From assembly GCA_031308135.1 (NCBI GenBank), contig JAHLJT010009419.1, positions 186,001,829 through 186,065,828 on the forward strand: a stretch of 64,000 nucleotides of DNA. Direction: 5' to 3'. The notes below the pieces were generated by a model. It was not told where the DNA came from. It saw nothing but the letters and a program-made list of their open reading frames with translations, and made no database searches. The DNA is from Acheta domesticus. Its lineage: Eukaryota > Arthropoda > Insecta > Orthoptera > Gryllidae. A program made the position numbers and the translations under genes. Shown here piece after piece: positions 36,673-48,018 of the stretch (its first letter is position 1; every line of letters starts with the position of its first letter).

Positions 36673-37602
36673 GATTTTCGATACCAGCTAGATAGCTAGG
36701 TCGAGTTCAGCCGTTGTGTGGAGGAGAAATTTATTGGCCAGCTACTCTCGTATTCCGTGGTTGCTCCGATCAACACCACGCAAATGCCGTAGCCCTAACG
36801 AACGGGCCATGGACCGCGTATGAGCTTTGCTTCGTAATCCTTGTCCTATCCTACCCCTTAGGTATTAACACACTTACATGCACTCTACTATCACATAAAC
36901 AGGGAGACCGGTCGGGAGCGTAGAGCTTGTCCCTTTTGGATATGTGCACAGTTAGTGAGAGATACCTGGTTGAGGAAAACCCCGCAAACACACGTGTAGG
37001 GTGGCGCCGGATCCTCTATCCAGCGGGTAAGAATATCGCCAACGCCCAGAATTAAAATGTGCACTGCACTTACGGGACTAATGACCACCGCTGTTGACTC
37101 GCCCGGATACACGAAGAAATCAATCAAACCAAATCCTGTTGCTTCGTTCAATGAGGTTGCATTGTTGGGTTTCGTATTTCTCTGAGAAAGGCTGAAATTA
37201 TAAAAATGAAATTGGGTACATTTAAAAGAGTACGGATGCAACAGCAAAATAAATACCTGCCCCGACTCTTCTGTTCGCTTTGGGTCTCTCTCTCTCTCCC
37301 TTATCTAGTTGCTTCTTTAAAGGAGATTTCTCCTGTAATTCAAATCAGGTTACAGAATTATGCGACGTCCTGGAATAGGCAAAATGGATTTTGCGGCTTC
37401 ATTATGGTTGGACTGCAAAAGCAAAATAAACCTATGCTAATCAAACCCTAAATATTTCTATATGTCCTTATTTCAAGTCTCATCCTTCCGAACAGACATT
37501 TGTCAAAGGTCATAAACCAAATGCAATTAGTTATTCTATAATCATAATTAACCAAAGTAATTATTGTTAATGTACACATGCCTTCACAAAAAGCGATAAA
37601 AA
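36673..37602. other. no gene seen; possibly SINE body
   Basis: Moderately GC-rich sequence up to about 37130 (for example GTGTAGGGTGGCGCCGGATC), perhaps the body of the SINE or another retroposon. No motif-bearing frame. Confidence 0.4.
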
Positions 37603-39165
37603 CTAGTGATTCCACAGAATCGCAGTCTTTCTCACGCTAGCAAGTTTTCTACTCTCTTTAGTGTGAGCATTAGCTTTCCGATTTGGCCGCCGCCCCGCTC
37701 ACCTCCTCCTCACTATCGGCGCCTAAAAGATACTTTTTTTCGCATTTTCCCAATTTGTTTTGTTCCCTATTAAAAGTAAGGCTTTAATTGGAGTAGTTTT
37801 CAACAAAATGGTATTTAAACGCTATTGAAAATGCGAAATTTGAAGCTCCTTTTCACAAAAACGTTTTGAGTTTTTTGAAAAACTTCATTGGAAGTCATTT
37901 GAAGCATTTACACTCACAAATTCAATAGTGTTTACAAATTGCTGGAAATGTGCATGTTAACCGTATAAGAGAACTTTTAAAAAAATTACATTTTTGTAAT
38001 TTTTGAAAAAACAAAAAAATACCCCAAAATGAACTTTTCGCCCTATTAAAGAATGCAATTACCTCTATCCATTTGAAAAGTTTGAACAAAAAATTTGAAA
38101 CCATTTTAGAGAAAATGGCGTTTGAGCGTTTCTGAAAATACGGAATTTTCAGCTAGTTTTCACAGAAAACTGTTCAATTTTCGAAAAACTTTATTTGACC
38201 TTATTTAAATCATACGTACTCATTAATATAATAATGTGAACAAATCGCCTCGGATGTAAATATTAATGACGTAAGAGACATTTTTGTAATTTTTAAAAAA
38301 AGGAATAATCACAACGGCGTTAATTACACTTCATAGAGCACATTTAGCACTACCCCTACCAAAAGTTTAAAGAAAAAATTTGGAGCCGTTTTTGAGAAAA
38401 TCTGGTTTTTGTACTTTTTTAAAATTTCAAAAATTTCCTACATTATTGCGCAAAACCAAATAAAATTTTCAAAAAAATGTACATGACCTTAAAGAAAGAA
38501 CTCACTATGAAGAAAACATTTTATTTGAAGGAAAAATTTTTGTCTGCAATTTTGTAGATGGAGGAAGACGCCGAATAAAATTCAAACTTTTGCAATTTTC
38601 GAAAATTCTGAGTTATCCGTGAAAATCGGACCTATGCCACCTTCATAAGTGTGTCATAAGTGTAAGTGTGTGTTTGTATTTTACTCTATTCTTACAAGAA
38701 ATTTAAAGAAAAAATTTGGAGTGGTTTTTGTGAAAATTTTGAAAATGTCCAGGGGGTTTCATGTAAAGTACCTCCAAATTTTGAAGAATCTTTTTCAAAA
38801 TCTCAAAGCTTCAACTCAAACCAGATCGACTGCGGAATATCCATTTCGGAAGAAATCATAAGTATGGTTCAGGGGCTAGTAGTGTTCACCGACGAACGGA
38901 CGGACGGACGGACGGACGGACGGACGTTTTTCATTCAATTGGTTATTCGGTAACAAGAACTTACGAAACAGGGATTCTGGCTACACTACGTGTAAGTGGA
39001 TTTTTTTTCTTAATTTAGCAACTGAATTTATCCACTTTATCCTTATCAGGGCCCAGCAATGAATTTTTTTCTGCCGAAAATCCGCCGTTTTTTTTCGCGC
39101 AACATTATATAACTTTCCGTATACTACGTATATTACTCCGTATATACGTAAGTATACGGGAAAGT
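37603..39165 (-). mobile_element. HINE copy (minus strand)
   Basis: The minus-strand 3' end is CTAG at 37603 (plus strand CTAGTGATTCCACAGAATCG), diverged in the hairpin. The 5' end at 39165 reads ACTTTCCCGTATAC on the minus strand. The microsatellite core is (GACG)n-like at 38895-38930. Two diverged ~290-bp modules lie in the body. No coding capacity. Confidence 0.65.
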
Positions 39166-39309
39166 AAATTATTTTTTTTGAAGCAAATTGAATATGAATT
39201 TTAATGTCCCTATTTTACATACACTCCTGTGTCATCAGACACACATCTCATTTTCCTCATCTTCAAATTATTCTGATCCTTTTCTGAGCCTCAGCTTTTT
39301 TGAGATGAA

Positions 39310-40072
39310 GTTACTTTTCCATGACTAAGTCGCCTTTCCGTTTATGATCAGAGGCAGCTTCAATTTTGAAAAATAATTTATCGCAAAAACTGCAAGTATC
39401 CTTACGTGGTGACTGTAAGGAGAGATCAAAGTCTTCGCTAAAAACATGTATCCCGACAGAGATTCTATTTTCACTCTGACAATTATGAAAATATAAACTA
39501 AACATGTTTCCAACATTCAGATCAGGATTCAAATACTTATTTTTAGAATTATCCTCCGCAGCCTAATGACTTTCACATGCTGGAGAACTTTAGATGTGCT
39601 CTTGACAGCGGCAATCAGTGCTTCTGGAACACACTTTCTTGATTCATGTTTATCCCTTCGATCAAGATGAGCTGACATTTCTTCACCGCTTTTTGATGTA
39701 ATTCATGGAAGTCTATTGGAAATTTTGAAAGTATGGAGAAAGGTTTTGCAAACTTTTATACTTGTGTTACCAGTCTCCTGACGGTATTCATAAATGTACC
39801 CTTTCCTATTTCCTGAACCGTTCTTTGGTCAATGACGTTTAACAGAATGATGTGTACCTAATCCATTTAATTAGTGATTTTGGAGATGAAAATTTCCTAA
39901 TGCCCAAACATTTTCTTTCCTCTTGAATTCCGTTATCATACTTAAACATTTGCGAGTACAGGAGCAGTCGAGATTTTCGAATGTTCTCTTTAAAATAATT
40001 TTTCTTTTCTTTTGTAACGTACTCTTTCCCACAGTTTCTTTTGAGTTTTCGAAGGTTTTGTTCGTACATATC
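39310..40072 (-). pseudogene. decayed arthropod multicopy gene (PDLN...PRKDTC..CD family)
   Basis: Pieces in different frames on the minus strand line up with a protein type I remember as multicopy in arthropods and often left uncharacterised. From upstream: a Lys-rich segment with GKEYVTKEKKNYFKEN (40000 region), a stretch with IKVCKTF-LHT-ISNR (about 39735-39780), DRRDKHES (about 39650), NPDLNVGNMFSLYFHN (about 39485-39535), and LSLQSPRKDTCSFCDKLFFK (about 39360-39415). The family has a zinc-binding look (C--C) and may be transposase-related, but its function is unknown to me. Several frameshifts and stops show it is dead. Confidence 0.5.
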
Positions 40073-40376
40073 TACTTTTCTTTTACCCTTTTTACTTCCA
40101 ACGCGTTTTACTTTACCACTTACTGCACTAGACCCCCATCATTTGAAGAACAAGCAATAGGATCTAGATCACAAATTCGTGTTTAGAGATAGAGAGTTTT
40201 CTGGGATAACAGAGTTTTCTGGACCAGAACTGCCGTAAAAAATTCAGTAAGATATCTCAGTCAATGCTGTTGTGTACTATTTGCATTATAAGCGTGAATG
40301 AAAATATACGAGAAGTATATAAATACACACATATACACACACACGTCCATCCTACAAGGGCTGTCGTCACATTTTT

Positions 40377-41966
40377 ACTTTCCCGTATACGTACGTATAC
40401 ACGGAGTGATATACGTAGTATAGGGAAAGTTATGTAATGCTGCGCGAAAAAATGACCAATTTTCGGCGGAAAAAAATTCATTGCCGGGCCGTGAAAACGA
40501 ATAAGTGGATAAAACAAGTTGCTAAATTAAGAAAAAAAATCCCCTAACATGTGGTGTAGCCAGAAACCCTGTTTTCTAGGTCCTTGATACCGAAAACCCA
40601 ATTGAAAGGAAAACGTGCGTCTGTCCGTCCGTCCGTCCGTCCGTCTGTGAACACTACTAGCGCCTAAACCATTCGTACGATTTCTTCCAAAATGGATATT
40701 CCCCGGTCGATCTGATTCTAGTCGAAGCTTTGTGATTGTGAAAAAGATTCTTCAAAATTTGGGGGTACTTTATATGAAGCCCCCCGGGGATTCTCAAAAA
40801 CGGTTCCAAATGTTTTCTTTAAATGTCTTGTATGAATAGAGTAAAATACACTTATTAAGGTGGCATAGGTCCGATTTTCACGTACAGCTCTGAATTTTCG
40901 AAAATTGTGAAAGTTCGAATTTTTTTCGGCGTCTTTCTCCAACTACAAAATTGAAGATAGATATTTTTTCTTCAAATAAAATTTGTTCTGCATATTGAGT
41001 TCTTTAATAAAGGTCATGTGAATGTTTTTCAAAATTTTGGTAGTTTTCGTGCAATATTGCGTGCAATATGTACAATTTTAAAAAATTACAAACACAAGAT
41101 TTTCTCAAAAACGGCTCCAAATTTTTTCTATAAACTTTTGGTAGGGGTAAATGTACTCTATCAATGACATAAAAGCCATTTTGATCTATCGGTTGTTTTT
41201 TTCAAAAAATACAAAAATGTAAATTTTTTTACTTGTCTCTCACGTCGTTAATATTTACATTATCGGCGATTTTTTCACATTATTATATTTACGAGTATAT
41301 ATGCTTTAAATAATATCAAGTGATGTTTCTCGAAACACTCCCGTTTTCTGTGAAAAGTAGCTCAAATTTCGGCATTTTCAGAAATGCTCAAACGCCATTT
41401 TCTCGTATATGGCTGTAATTTTTTTCTTGAAACTTTTGTAACGGATAGTGCTAATTACACTCTTTAGTATAGCGTAATGTTTATTTTGAGTTATTTATTT
41501 GTTTTTCAAAAATTATATAAATGTAAATTTTTTGAATGATCTCTCACATCTTTAATATGCACATTATCCACAATTTGTACAGATTATTATATTTGTGAGT
41601 ATAAGTGCTTCAAATAACTTCAAATAAAGTATTTTGAAAACTCAATCATTTTCTGTGAAAATGAGCTTCAAATTTCGCATTTTTAGTAGTGCTAAAACGC
41701 CATTTTCTCTTAAACGGCACATAATTTTTAAAAGAAAATTGCCATTTTCGGCTAGGTTTTTGTGTTCTTTAATATTCTAAAATTAATGTTTCTGTTCTAC
41801 CAATAGGAAACCGAAAAATTAAGAAAATGACAAAAAAATGTACTTTTGGCGATGATAGATGGTAGCTGGCAAGAAAGAGTATGTGGCAATTCCGAATAGC
41901 TAGCGAAGACCCAAGAAAATAGGAAGCTAATATGGGAAAGGTTGTGCCATTCTGTAGCACCACTAG
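40377..41966 (+). mobile_element. HINE copy, near complete (plus strand)
   Basis: Best uninterrupted plus-strand copy, 1.59 kb. The 5' end ACTTTCCCGTATACGTACG contains the palindrome GTATACGTACGTATAC. The core is (GTCC)n at 40620-40645. Two diverged ~290-bp modules follow. The 3' end carries the subterminal repeat (ATATGGGAAAGG), the hairpin GTGC/GCAC, and ACTAG at 41966. T-rich sequence flanks both ends. Structure matches Helentron-associated elements such as Drosophila DINE-1; no Rep/helicase is encoded, so it is non-autonomous. Confidence 0.65.
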
Positions 41967-42135
41967 TTTTTATTCCCACAATAATCTAGTTACAATTAAT
42001 AAATATTCACTTTAGAATGTAATCATGCTTTCGTTATTTCATATTATCAATAAAACAAATGTTAAATAGTACTACTTTCCTGCGCAGCACGCAACTTACA
42101 TGCAAACCTTTCTTTCAATGAAGAAGACAGTGATC

Positions 42136-42523
42136 TTACTTTAATTTATCTGTATCTATTAGAATATCTGGATCAAGATCTTCATCAATATCAGTCTTGT
42201 CGCTAGAAACCGCTCGAAAAGCACTCATCACGGGACACGTAGAACTCAATGGAGTTGCACCACTATCAAAATAAACTGAACGCGATCTCTAGTAATTTGC
42301 TTGCAGTGTCATGCGCTTTGTTGGCCCTAGACGACATCTGGATTTGCATCACTTCGTGAATAAGTGTAACCCACTTTCGCAGATCTGAAAATGGAGTTAA
42401 CTCCATTTGTCTAAAAAGTGGAGTTGTACCACTATTATAATATCGCCTCCATATAAATATAAATGCCATGCATTGGTGGTCACGGTCGCTAAATGGCGAG
42501 ACGGACCAGCAATTTGTAAACAC
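42136..42523 (-). CDS. possible exon fragment(s) between HINE pieces, unidentified
   Basis: Two minus-strand open stretches in different frames. 42523-42266 includes LTPFSDLRKWVTLIHEVMQI and SSRANKAHDTASKLLEIAF. 42270-42136 includes SGATPLSSTCPVMSAFRAVS then an acidic end DIDEDLDPDILIDTD before TAA. Composition is protein-like, and the acidic end would suit a C-terminus. Both lie between a HINE 3' end (41966) and a HINE body fragment (42500), so capture of a host exon by a Helitron-type element is possible. No family is recognised. Confidence 0.25.
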
Positions 42524-42928
42524 TATTGTACTTGTGAGTTAAAGTGCTTAATGAATTTTAATGAACTGTTCTGAAAATTCAAACGTTATCTGTGAAAAAG
42601 AGCTTCAAATTTCGCATTTTTAGTAACGCTTAAACGCCATTTTCTGAAAACGGCTCCGAAGTTTTTAAAGAAAATTGCCATTTAGAACGAGGTTTTAGTG
42701 TTCTTTAATATTCTAAAATTAATATTTGTTTTCTACCTTTAGGAAACCCGAAAAATTAAGAAATGTCAAAAAATGTAGTTTGAGTGGCGATAGATGGCAG
42801 CTAGCACGAGTATGTGGCAATTCCGAATGGCTAGCCAGAACCAAGGAAATGGAAAACTAAGAAATAGAAAGCCCAGATCCAAGGAAATAGAAAACCGGAA
42901 AGTCTGTGTCATTCTATGGCATCACTAG
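42500..42928 (+). mobile_element. HINE 3' fragment
   Basis: Begins abruptly inside the second internal module (ACCAGCAATTTGTAAAC) and runs to a normal 3' end (GAAAGTCTGTGTCATTC..., CACTAG at 42928). Confidence 0.6.
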
Positions 42929-43065
42929 TTTTGTTTGTCTTAGACTTGTTTAGAAGGGTGTAAAGAAGATATTAGCAAACGTAGTGATGAACCGAAAGAG
43001 AGCTCCAGTCAGAAAATCGAAAAAACCTTTAAAGAAGGCGCATAATTTTATTTGTACTTTCTCGT

Positions 43066-43620
43066 AAACTTAATAATAAACGGAGTAGTACACGGAGTGT
43101 ACAGTATATAAAGTTATGTAATGCCTCGGAAAATCGATTTTGAGATTTCAACGGAAACACGTTTTTGGGAGCCCTGATACCGAAAGTGTTTTGTTTTTAA
43201 AACGTCCGTCAATCAGTTCGTCCGTCAGTCTGATCGTCCATCCGTCCGCTCGTCTGCCCGTCTGTCCATCCGACTTACAATCTGTCCGATCTGCCAAGTC
43301 CATCTGAATCCCCTGGGACATTTTCAAAATGTTCACAAAAATGGCTCTAATTTTTTTCTTTAAATGTCTTATAAGAATAGAGTGAAATTAACTGATAAAG
43401 ATGGCATAGGTCTTATTTTCATTATAATTCCGAAGTTTTGAAAATTGCAAAAGTTTGAATATTTTCTGTGTCGTCTTACTACTGGAATATTGAAGATAGC
43501 GATTTTTACTTGAAATGAATTTTGTTCTCCGTAATTACTTATTACTCATGTAATTTTTTGTAAATTTTTAGTAGTTTTCGCGCAATTTTAAGTGAAATAT
43601 AACAATATTAAGAACAGTCA
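43066..43620 (+). mobile_element. HINE 5' fragment
   Basis: Starts ACTTTCTCGTAAAC and keeps the GTTATGTAATGC segment and a GTCCGTC-type core at 43205-43270. It ends before the internal modules. Confidence 0.55.
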
Positions 43621-45000
43621 TTTTCAAGATTATAAAGAATTGGGAAATTGTTTCAAAATTAAATGACTCAGTGCAACCTTTATACGAATATTATTTATTA
43701 ATTATGTTTCCTAAATTCCTCATGATATGTTATAGAAATTAACGTATTATCAACAATAAAGTTTTATTAAGAATTTTTTTTTGCAATTCAATTCAAAACT
43801 AAGCAAAATTTTACCATATTGCATCGTCATATTTTCTTGTCTCGACACGTGAAAAAACAGAAAAGATAGGAGTATTACTTTAGGGAATAAAACGAAGGTC
43901 AAGTGTTCTTTCTGTATAAATGAGCTTCTCAATTCTTATCTCTCGGAAATGATGAAATACGATTAATGTTTGGAAAGGAAGCACTTTTTGAGAACTTTCC
44001 CATTTGATTTCAGAGAACACAACACTAGTAATACCATACAAAAACGGAAAATTATGTTGCTATCCAAACAAATGTTTGTAATTGAGATAACAATAGCAGA
44101 GTAAGAAACGTTTATTTGACGATTATATGACAGCACTCAAGATCGTATCATTTTCGCTGTATCAGATATTTGTGAGACACGTTTCTGAATGAAGGGCATC
44201 AATAACAGCAGGCAATTCAGAGCTATAAAAGTTAAAAGCACAATTCCCTCAGAAACACATCTATTTTCATATTTCGCAGGAAATCCATATATTGCAGTAT
44301 TTACTTTATTGTATTTGCATATGATTAATGTATTATAGTTATTGTTAATCTAAAATTGATTATTGTATGATAATTAACGAAAGGAATTGATAAAATGGGG
44401 TTTAATTGCACGAGTGGTATATTCAAGAAACGGAACGACGATAAGAGCGATTTTTGGAGAGGTTAATAACTTTTATATAATTAATGAGATACCGATGTTG
44501 TCTGGGCATCTACATATCCAAGAATATTGCATCAAATGATCTCTCATCTCTGATCTTGCATCTAGTTTTCTTGCATCTAATGGTCTATACATCTAATGAT
44601 CTATGCGTCTTAGTATATACACATCTTATCAAGTGTATATTACTAGTTTACTGTCATGACAAGTGAACAGTTGATGGCGCTCTATTAAATTAAGTCTATT
44701 TAGGGCAATTCAAACATACGGAGAGGTAAACTGTTTATGTTTTGATAGTTTTGGCTAGCAGTAGTGGACAGTATGGAGAAAGATTCGTTTAGATAGTAGG
44801 CAGTATGCCCAAGTGAGATTCGCAAATACTTAGTGAACATGATAGTAAATATTTTTTTAATAACGAGCAATTAAAATTGTGCGTAGTCTGTATGGTACAA
44901 AATATAAGTTACAAAAATGTTATAATCAGTTAAAAGTAGCAATAAATAAATTAAAGATGTAAAATTAACCTCATAATCCTCTATGTATTTATAGGCAGTC
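43621..45000. other. no gene; short degenerate repeat at 44500-44640
   Basis: AT-rich. At 44500-44640 a loose repeat of CATCTAATGATCT-like units (about 13-20 nt apart) is visible. Confidence 0.45.
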
Positions 45001-45350
45001 AAATTTTGTGTACGAAATTGACTGCTTAGTTTGACACGTAATTAAAAAATTAACAACAAATTCAATTGTACCGGGTATGCTGTGTAAATTAACTGCGCCA
45101 CAACACTGAGATTATCAATTTCTATTAAATTATAAATAAATAATAACATACTAAGATGAATTATAAGAAAAAATTATAATATTGAGTACCTGATGAAGAG
45201 AACAAGACAGGTTTCTGAAACGTAGTAATAAGAAAATATTTTACGAGTTTTGCTCAATTTCTTACAAAACAATTGACTGTCTATAAGTATTTAGAGGACC
45301 ATAGACGCAAAGTTATATCATTAATAATAAGACAGTCATAGCATAACAAA
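45001..45350 (+). mobile_element. Penelope-like terminal sequence without coding region
   Basis: Ends with GACTGTCTATAAGTATTTAG, close to the Penelope tail GACTGTCTATAATTATTTGG of 10211-13294, and carries the same kind of core (45190-45227). No RT is next to it, so it is a solo terminal relic or a non-autonomous derivative. Confidence 0.5.
45190..45227 (+). ncRNA. candidate hammerhead-like ribozyme core, diverged
   Basis: CTGATGA, stem II AGA(G)AAC/GTTTCT with loop AAGACAG, GAAAC, GTA, GTA. Stem II differs in sequence from the 13159 core but still pairs, and the trinucleotide loop and an allowed cleavage triplet (GTA) are kept. No stem I is evident. Confidence 0.45.
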
Positions 45351-45819
45351 ATTATCGGTGTAAAAATTAATGGCAAAATTAAAAGATAGTGGAAATGTAT
45401 CCTAATTTCTCTAATATTTGTAAACAGAGGAAAAATAAAGTTTGTCTAAATCCAGATATTTCTCAGTCTGTGGGAGTGGAGGTGGGTGGTTAAAAAGGCC
45501 CTTATGGATCGCGGGGACTGGTTCGAGGCCATGCCGTAAGTGTACTCTCATCTTTGCACTGTTTTATAAAATCCTTTTACGCTGACTTCATTTTAAGAGA
45601 ATAGTGACATACTGAGGGCCCACCCCCTGCCCTTCCAAACTTACTAAAATTGAATAAGATAATAAATTACGTGAAATGGCTTTGTTTCATTAGTATTTCA
45701 ACACCTTTCTTCACGCTCGAGGTAGTGATGGTACACAATCGCTAGCGATGGTGCAAATAGAGTGAATATATATGGTTTTAAAAAACTTACAATGAAAACT
45801 ATTAGTGAAGGAATCAGGG

Positions 45820-45960
45820 AAGGTGCATCAGGGACAACATGGTTTGGCAGGAACAGTACGGTTTCAGAGGGACAACACGGTTTCTCAGGGACGGTTTCAG
45901 GAATGATTTCTCGTATGGTTTCAGGAATGATTTTCTCGTACGAAAGTCAGCTAGTCTCAC
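45820..45960 (+). repeat. short degenerate minisatellite (GGTTTCAGG-type)
   Basis: Loose repeats of GGTTTCAGGRA and CAGGGACAACAYGG over ~140 bp. It keeps a 68-codon frame open (45762-45968) that is not a gene. Confidence 0.6.
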
Positions 45961-45977
45961 TTCTGTAGGGCCTAGCC

Positions 45978-46215
45978 GACGTAGTTGAAGGTGGAAGGGT
46001 CGACGCGATAGTAATTGATTTTGCCAAAGCTATTGATGTTGTTCCACACGGTCGTCTTATAAAGAAATTAATGAATTCGGGTATAGATACTAGAGTGGCA
46101 GCGTGGATAAACGAAATACTTAATGACAGGAAACGGTACGAATTGTAAGTTACTTATCAACTTCGAGAAACCACGTCAGGAATTCTACTAGGAAGTGTCA
46201 TCGGACCACTCTTTT
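45978..46215 (+). pseudogene. CR1/jockey-type LINE RT, 5' part
   Basis: The frame reads DVVEGGRVDAIVIDFAKAID, VVPHGRLIKKLMNSG, then RVAAWINEILNDRKRYEL before a stop at 46146. VIDFAKA-D-VPH is RT motif A of the CR1/jockey group. After frame changes it continues with SGILLGSVIGPLFY, the motif B region in which the usual Gln-Gly is altered. The element is broken here by a GC-rich insertion and resumes at 46885. Confidence 0.75.
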
Positions 46216-46884
46216 ATATACAAAATGAAACAATGCTAGGAGGTCTGCAACAACAATTTATTAATAACCGCAATTCCAAAGAAATAACCTAAAACGTAGC
46301 CAGGAGTCACAAATTTCCGGGAGATGTAATATTTGCAGGGTCGTTATACAATACAAATAGCCGTAGTCAAGAGAGTAACAAGTATGCGCGCCGGTACAAT
46401 AACTAAGTCCAGATCGATGTTCTACGTAAGGCTGCAGGTATCGGAGTGCGGGGCCGTCCTTCCACGGCTCCCGCGCGGTCTTCCCACCCCTTCGCCGGGG
46501 AGGGGTGGCGGCTTCGTGCCCCTCTCCTGCAGGGAGAGGAGGGGGACGTCTTCTCCCAACGCCTCGGTCGTTCCGCTGGGGCGGTGAGGCGTATATCGAT
46601 TTTCGCTGCAGTGGCGGGCTTCTGAAGTGCCCGCACAGGCGGACACTACACCCCCCCACCTAATTGTGGGAGTATGGGGCGAGGCGCTTCTGCAGGCGCG
46701 CGCTGCGGTGCCTGGGTGCTGCTTTCTGCTACTGCTGCCGACCAGGCAACTGCCCCAGTCGCGCCTCCCTCCCGGAGGCTGCGTCCTATATTTCGGCGTT
46801 GGTGCCGTGGTGTTGCTGCTGGTGCTGGCCCGTGGCGCTGCTGGCGGGCTTTTGGAGTGCCCGCACAGGCGGACACTACACACT
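46216..46884 (-). mobile_element. GC-rich insertion inside the LINE, with ~38-bp direct repeats
   Basis: About 670 bp of GC-rich DNA separates two halves of one reading. Two direct repeats (about 46614-46652 and 46844-46882) share AGTGCCCGCACAGGCGGACA. On the minus strand it ends near 46258 in AATAAA, suggesting a retroposed minus-strand insertion. Open frames across it on both strands come from its base composition. The family is not recognised. Confidence 0.55.
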
Positions 46885-47712
46885 CATGTTTCTTGCCTTT
46901 GTAAATGATTTGCCGACAAATTTAGTTTCAATTGTACGAATCTGCAGATGATTGCGTAATTTATAATATTATCAACTCGGAGAAGAACGAGGATATTTTG
47001 CAGCGAGACTAAGACAAATTATATATCTGGGCGGAAACAAACGGCATGGAAATAAACTGTTCTAAGAGCAAGTCCATCACGATTGGTAGGGGTCGAAGTT
47101 ACAATGATTCCGCGTACAAATTGAACAATAATGTTATACCTCGAGTCACGTTTTGCAAATATTTAGGAATAAAGTTGGAGAGTAAATTAAGCTGGAAAAA
47201 TTAAGTAGATTTCGTTGTAGGGAAAGCTTTGAGATCTTTGCATTTCGGACTCTGAAAAAGAGTACAGTGAGAGCCAAAGAACTAGCTTATATGTCGTTAG
47301 TGCGACACATATTAGAATATGACGCGATATCTTGAGATCCATACAGAATTTTGCAGCAAAGGAATCTGGATATGGTTCAGCGTAGAGCATCAAAATTTAC
47401 TTTCAGGGGTACAAACAATAAAGGAGGGAGTATGGGAGTCACACAAAAGAAGGAGAATAAAGTCGCGGCTCTTTGTTATGTACAAAGCAACACAGACTTT
47501 CCAGCGTGGAAAGAAATTCAAAGTCGATTAGGGAAACTTTTCATATTTCGGCAGAGCAGATATACAGAACAGATGCACAAAATACAGTCAAGAATTCAGA
47601 AAACGGAGATTGGGAAATATTCATTCGCAAATCGAACTATTAGAGACTGCAACGGTTTGCATGCGACAATCTTTTATCCCTTTTACCCCTTATCAAAACC
47701 TAAGCAAATTTA
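46885..47712 (+). pseudogene. CR1/jockey-type LINE RT, 3' part
   Basis: Resumes with FVNDLPTNLVSIV, then SADDCVIYNIINSEK (catalytic DD kept, one residue of the Y-ADD box disturbed by a frameshift), NGMEINCSKSKS, PRVTFCKYLGIKLESKLSW, GKALRSLHFG, LDMVQRRASKFTFRG, and ends KTEIGKYSFANRTIRD followed by NGLHATIF at 47712. The order is that of a CR1/jockey LINE C-terminus, including the conserved IGKYSF-NRTI-D block before the stop. At least four frameshifts or stops make it dead. It cannot be explained by the piece at 45978 alone: together they form one element. Confidence 0.8.
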
Positions 47713-47769
47713 AAAATAAATTAGTTTCTTAGATGTCGATGTGTATTACAATTCTTCGAAGTAATCACA

Positions 47770-48018
47770 AAAAAACGCACCTAAGCGTCCCAAATCACCA
47801 TCAACAGGAATTCTCCTGTTGATGTGGCCAGAACGATGTTCGTCAGTCTCTGAGTCTCGACCACATTTGAACTGTTTTACCCATTTGTAAAACTTCCTGC
47901 TGTTCATTCAACTTTCATCATACACTTTAGGCATTCTAGGTTTTTCACTTTCAGCAAGTAAAGAAAGAATCACAGAACGTTGTTCAACCAGTGTGGAATT
48001 TTTAAGTAGACTCGCCAT
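47770..48018 (-). pseudogene. mariner-type transposase N-terminal HTH fragment
   Basis: ATG at 48018 opens MASLLKNSTLVEQRSVILSL, a TGA stop follows at codon 37, and the frame continues MNSRKFYKWVKQFKCGRDSE then TDEHRSGH. The pattern EQR--I--L-AE--KP ... YKWVK-FK-GR-S-TDE-RSG is the paired helix-turn-helix half of mariner-family transposases, which binds the terminal repeats. The DDE catalytic part is absent. A degenerate fragment; I saw no terminal repeats. Confidence 0.55.

Noticed and set aside
46261..46951. Pro/Arg/Ala-rich frames up to 153 codons
   Set aside because: By-products of the GC-rich insertion, partly repeated because of its direct repeats.
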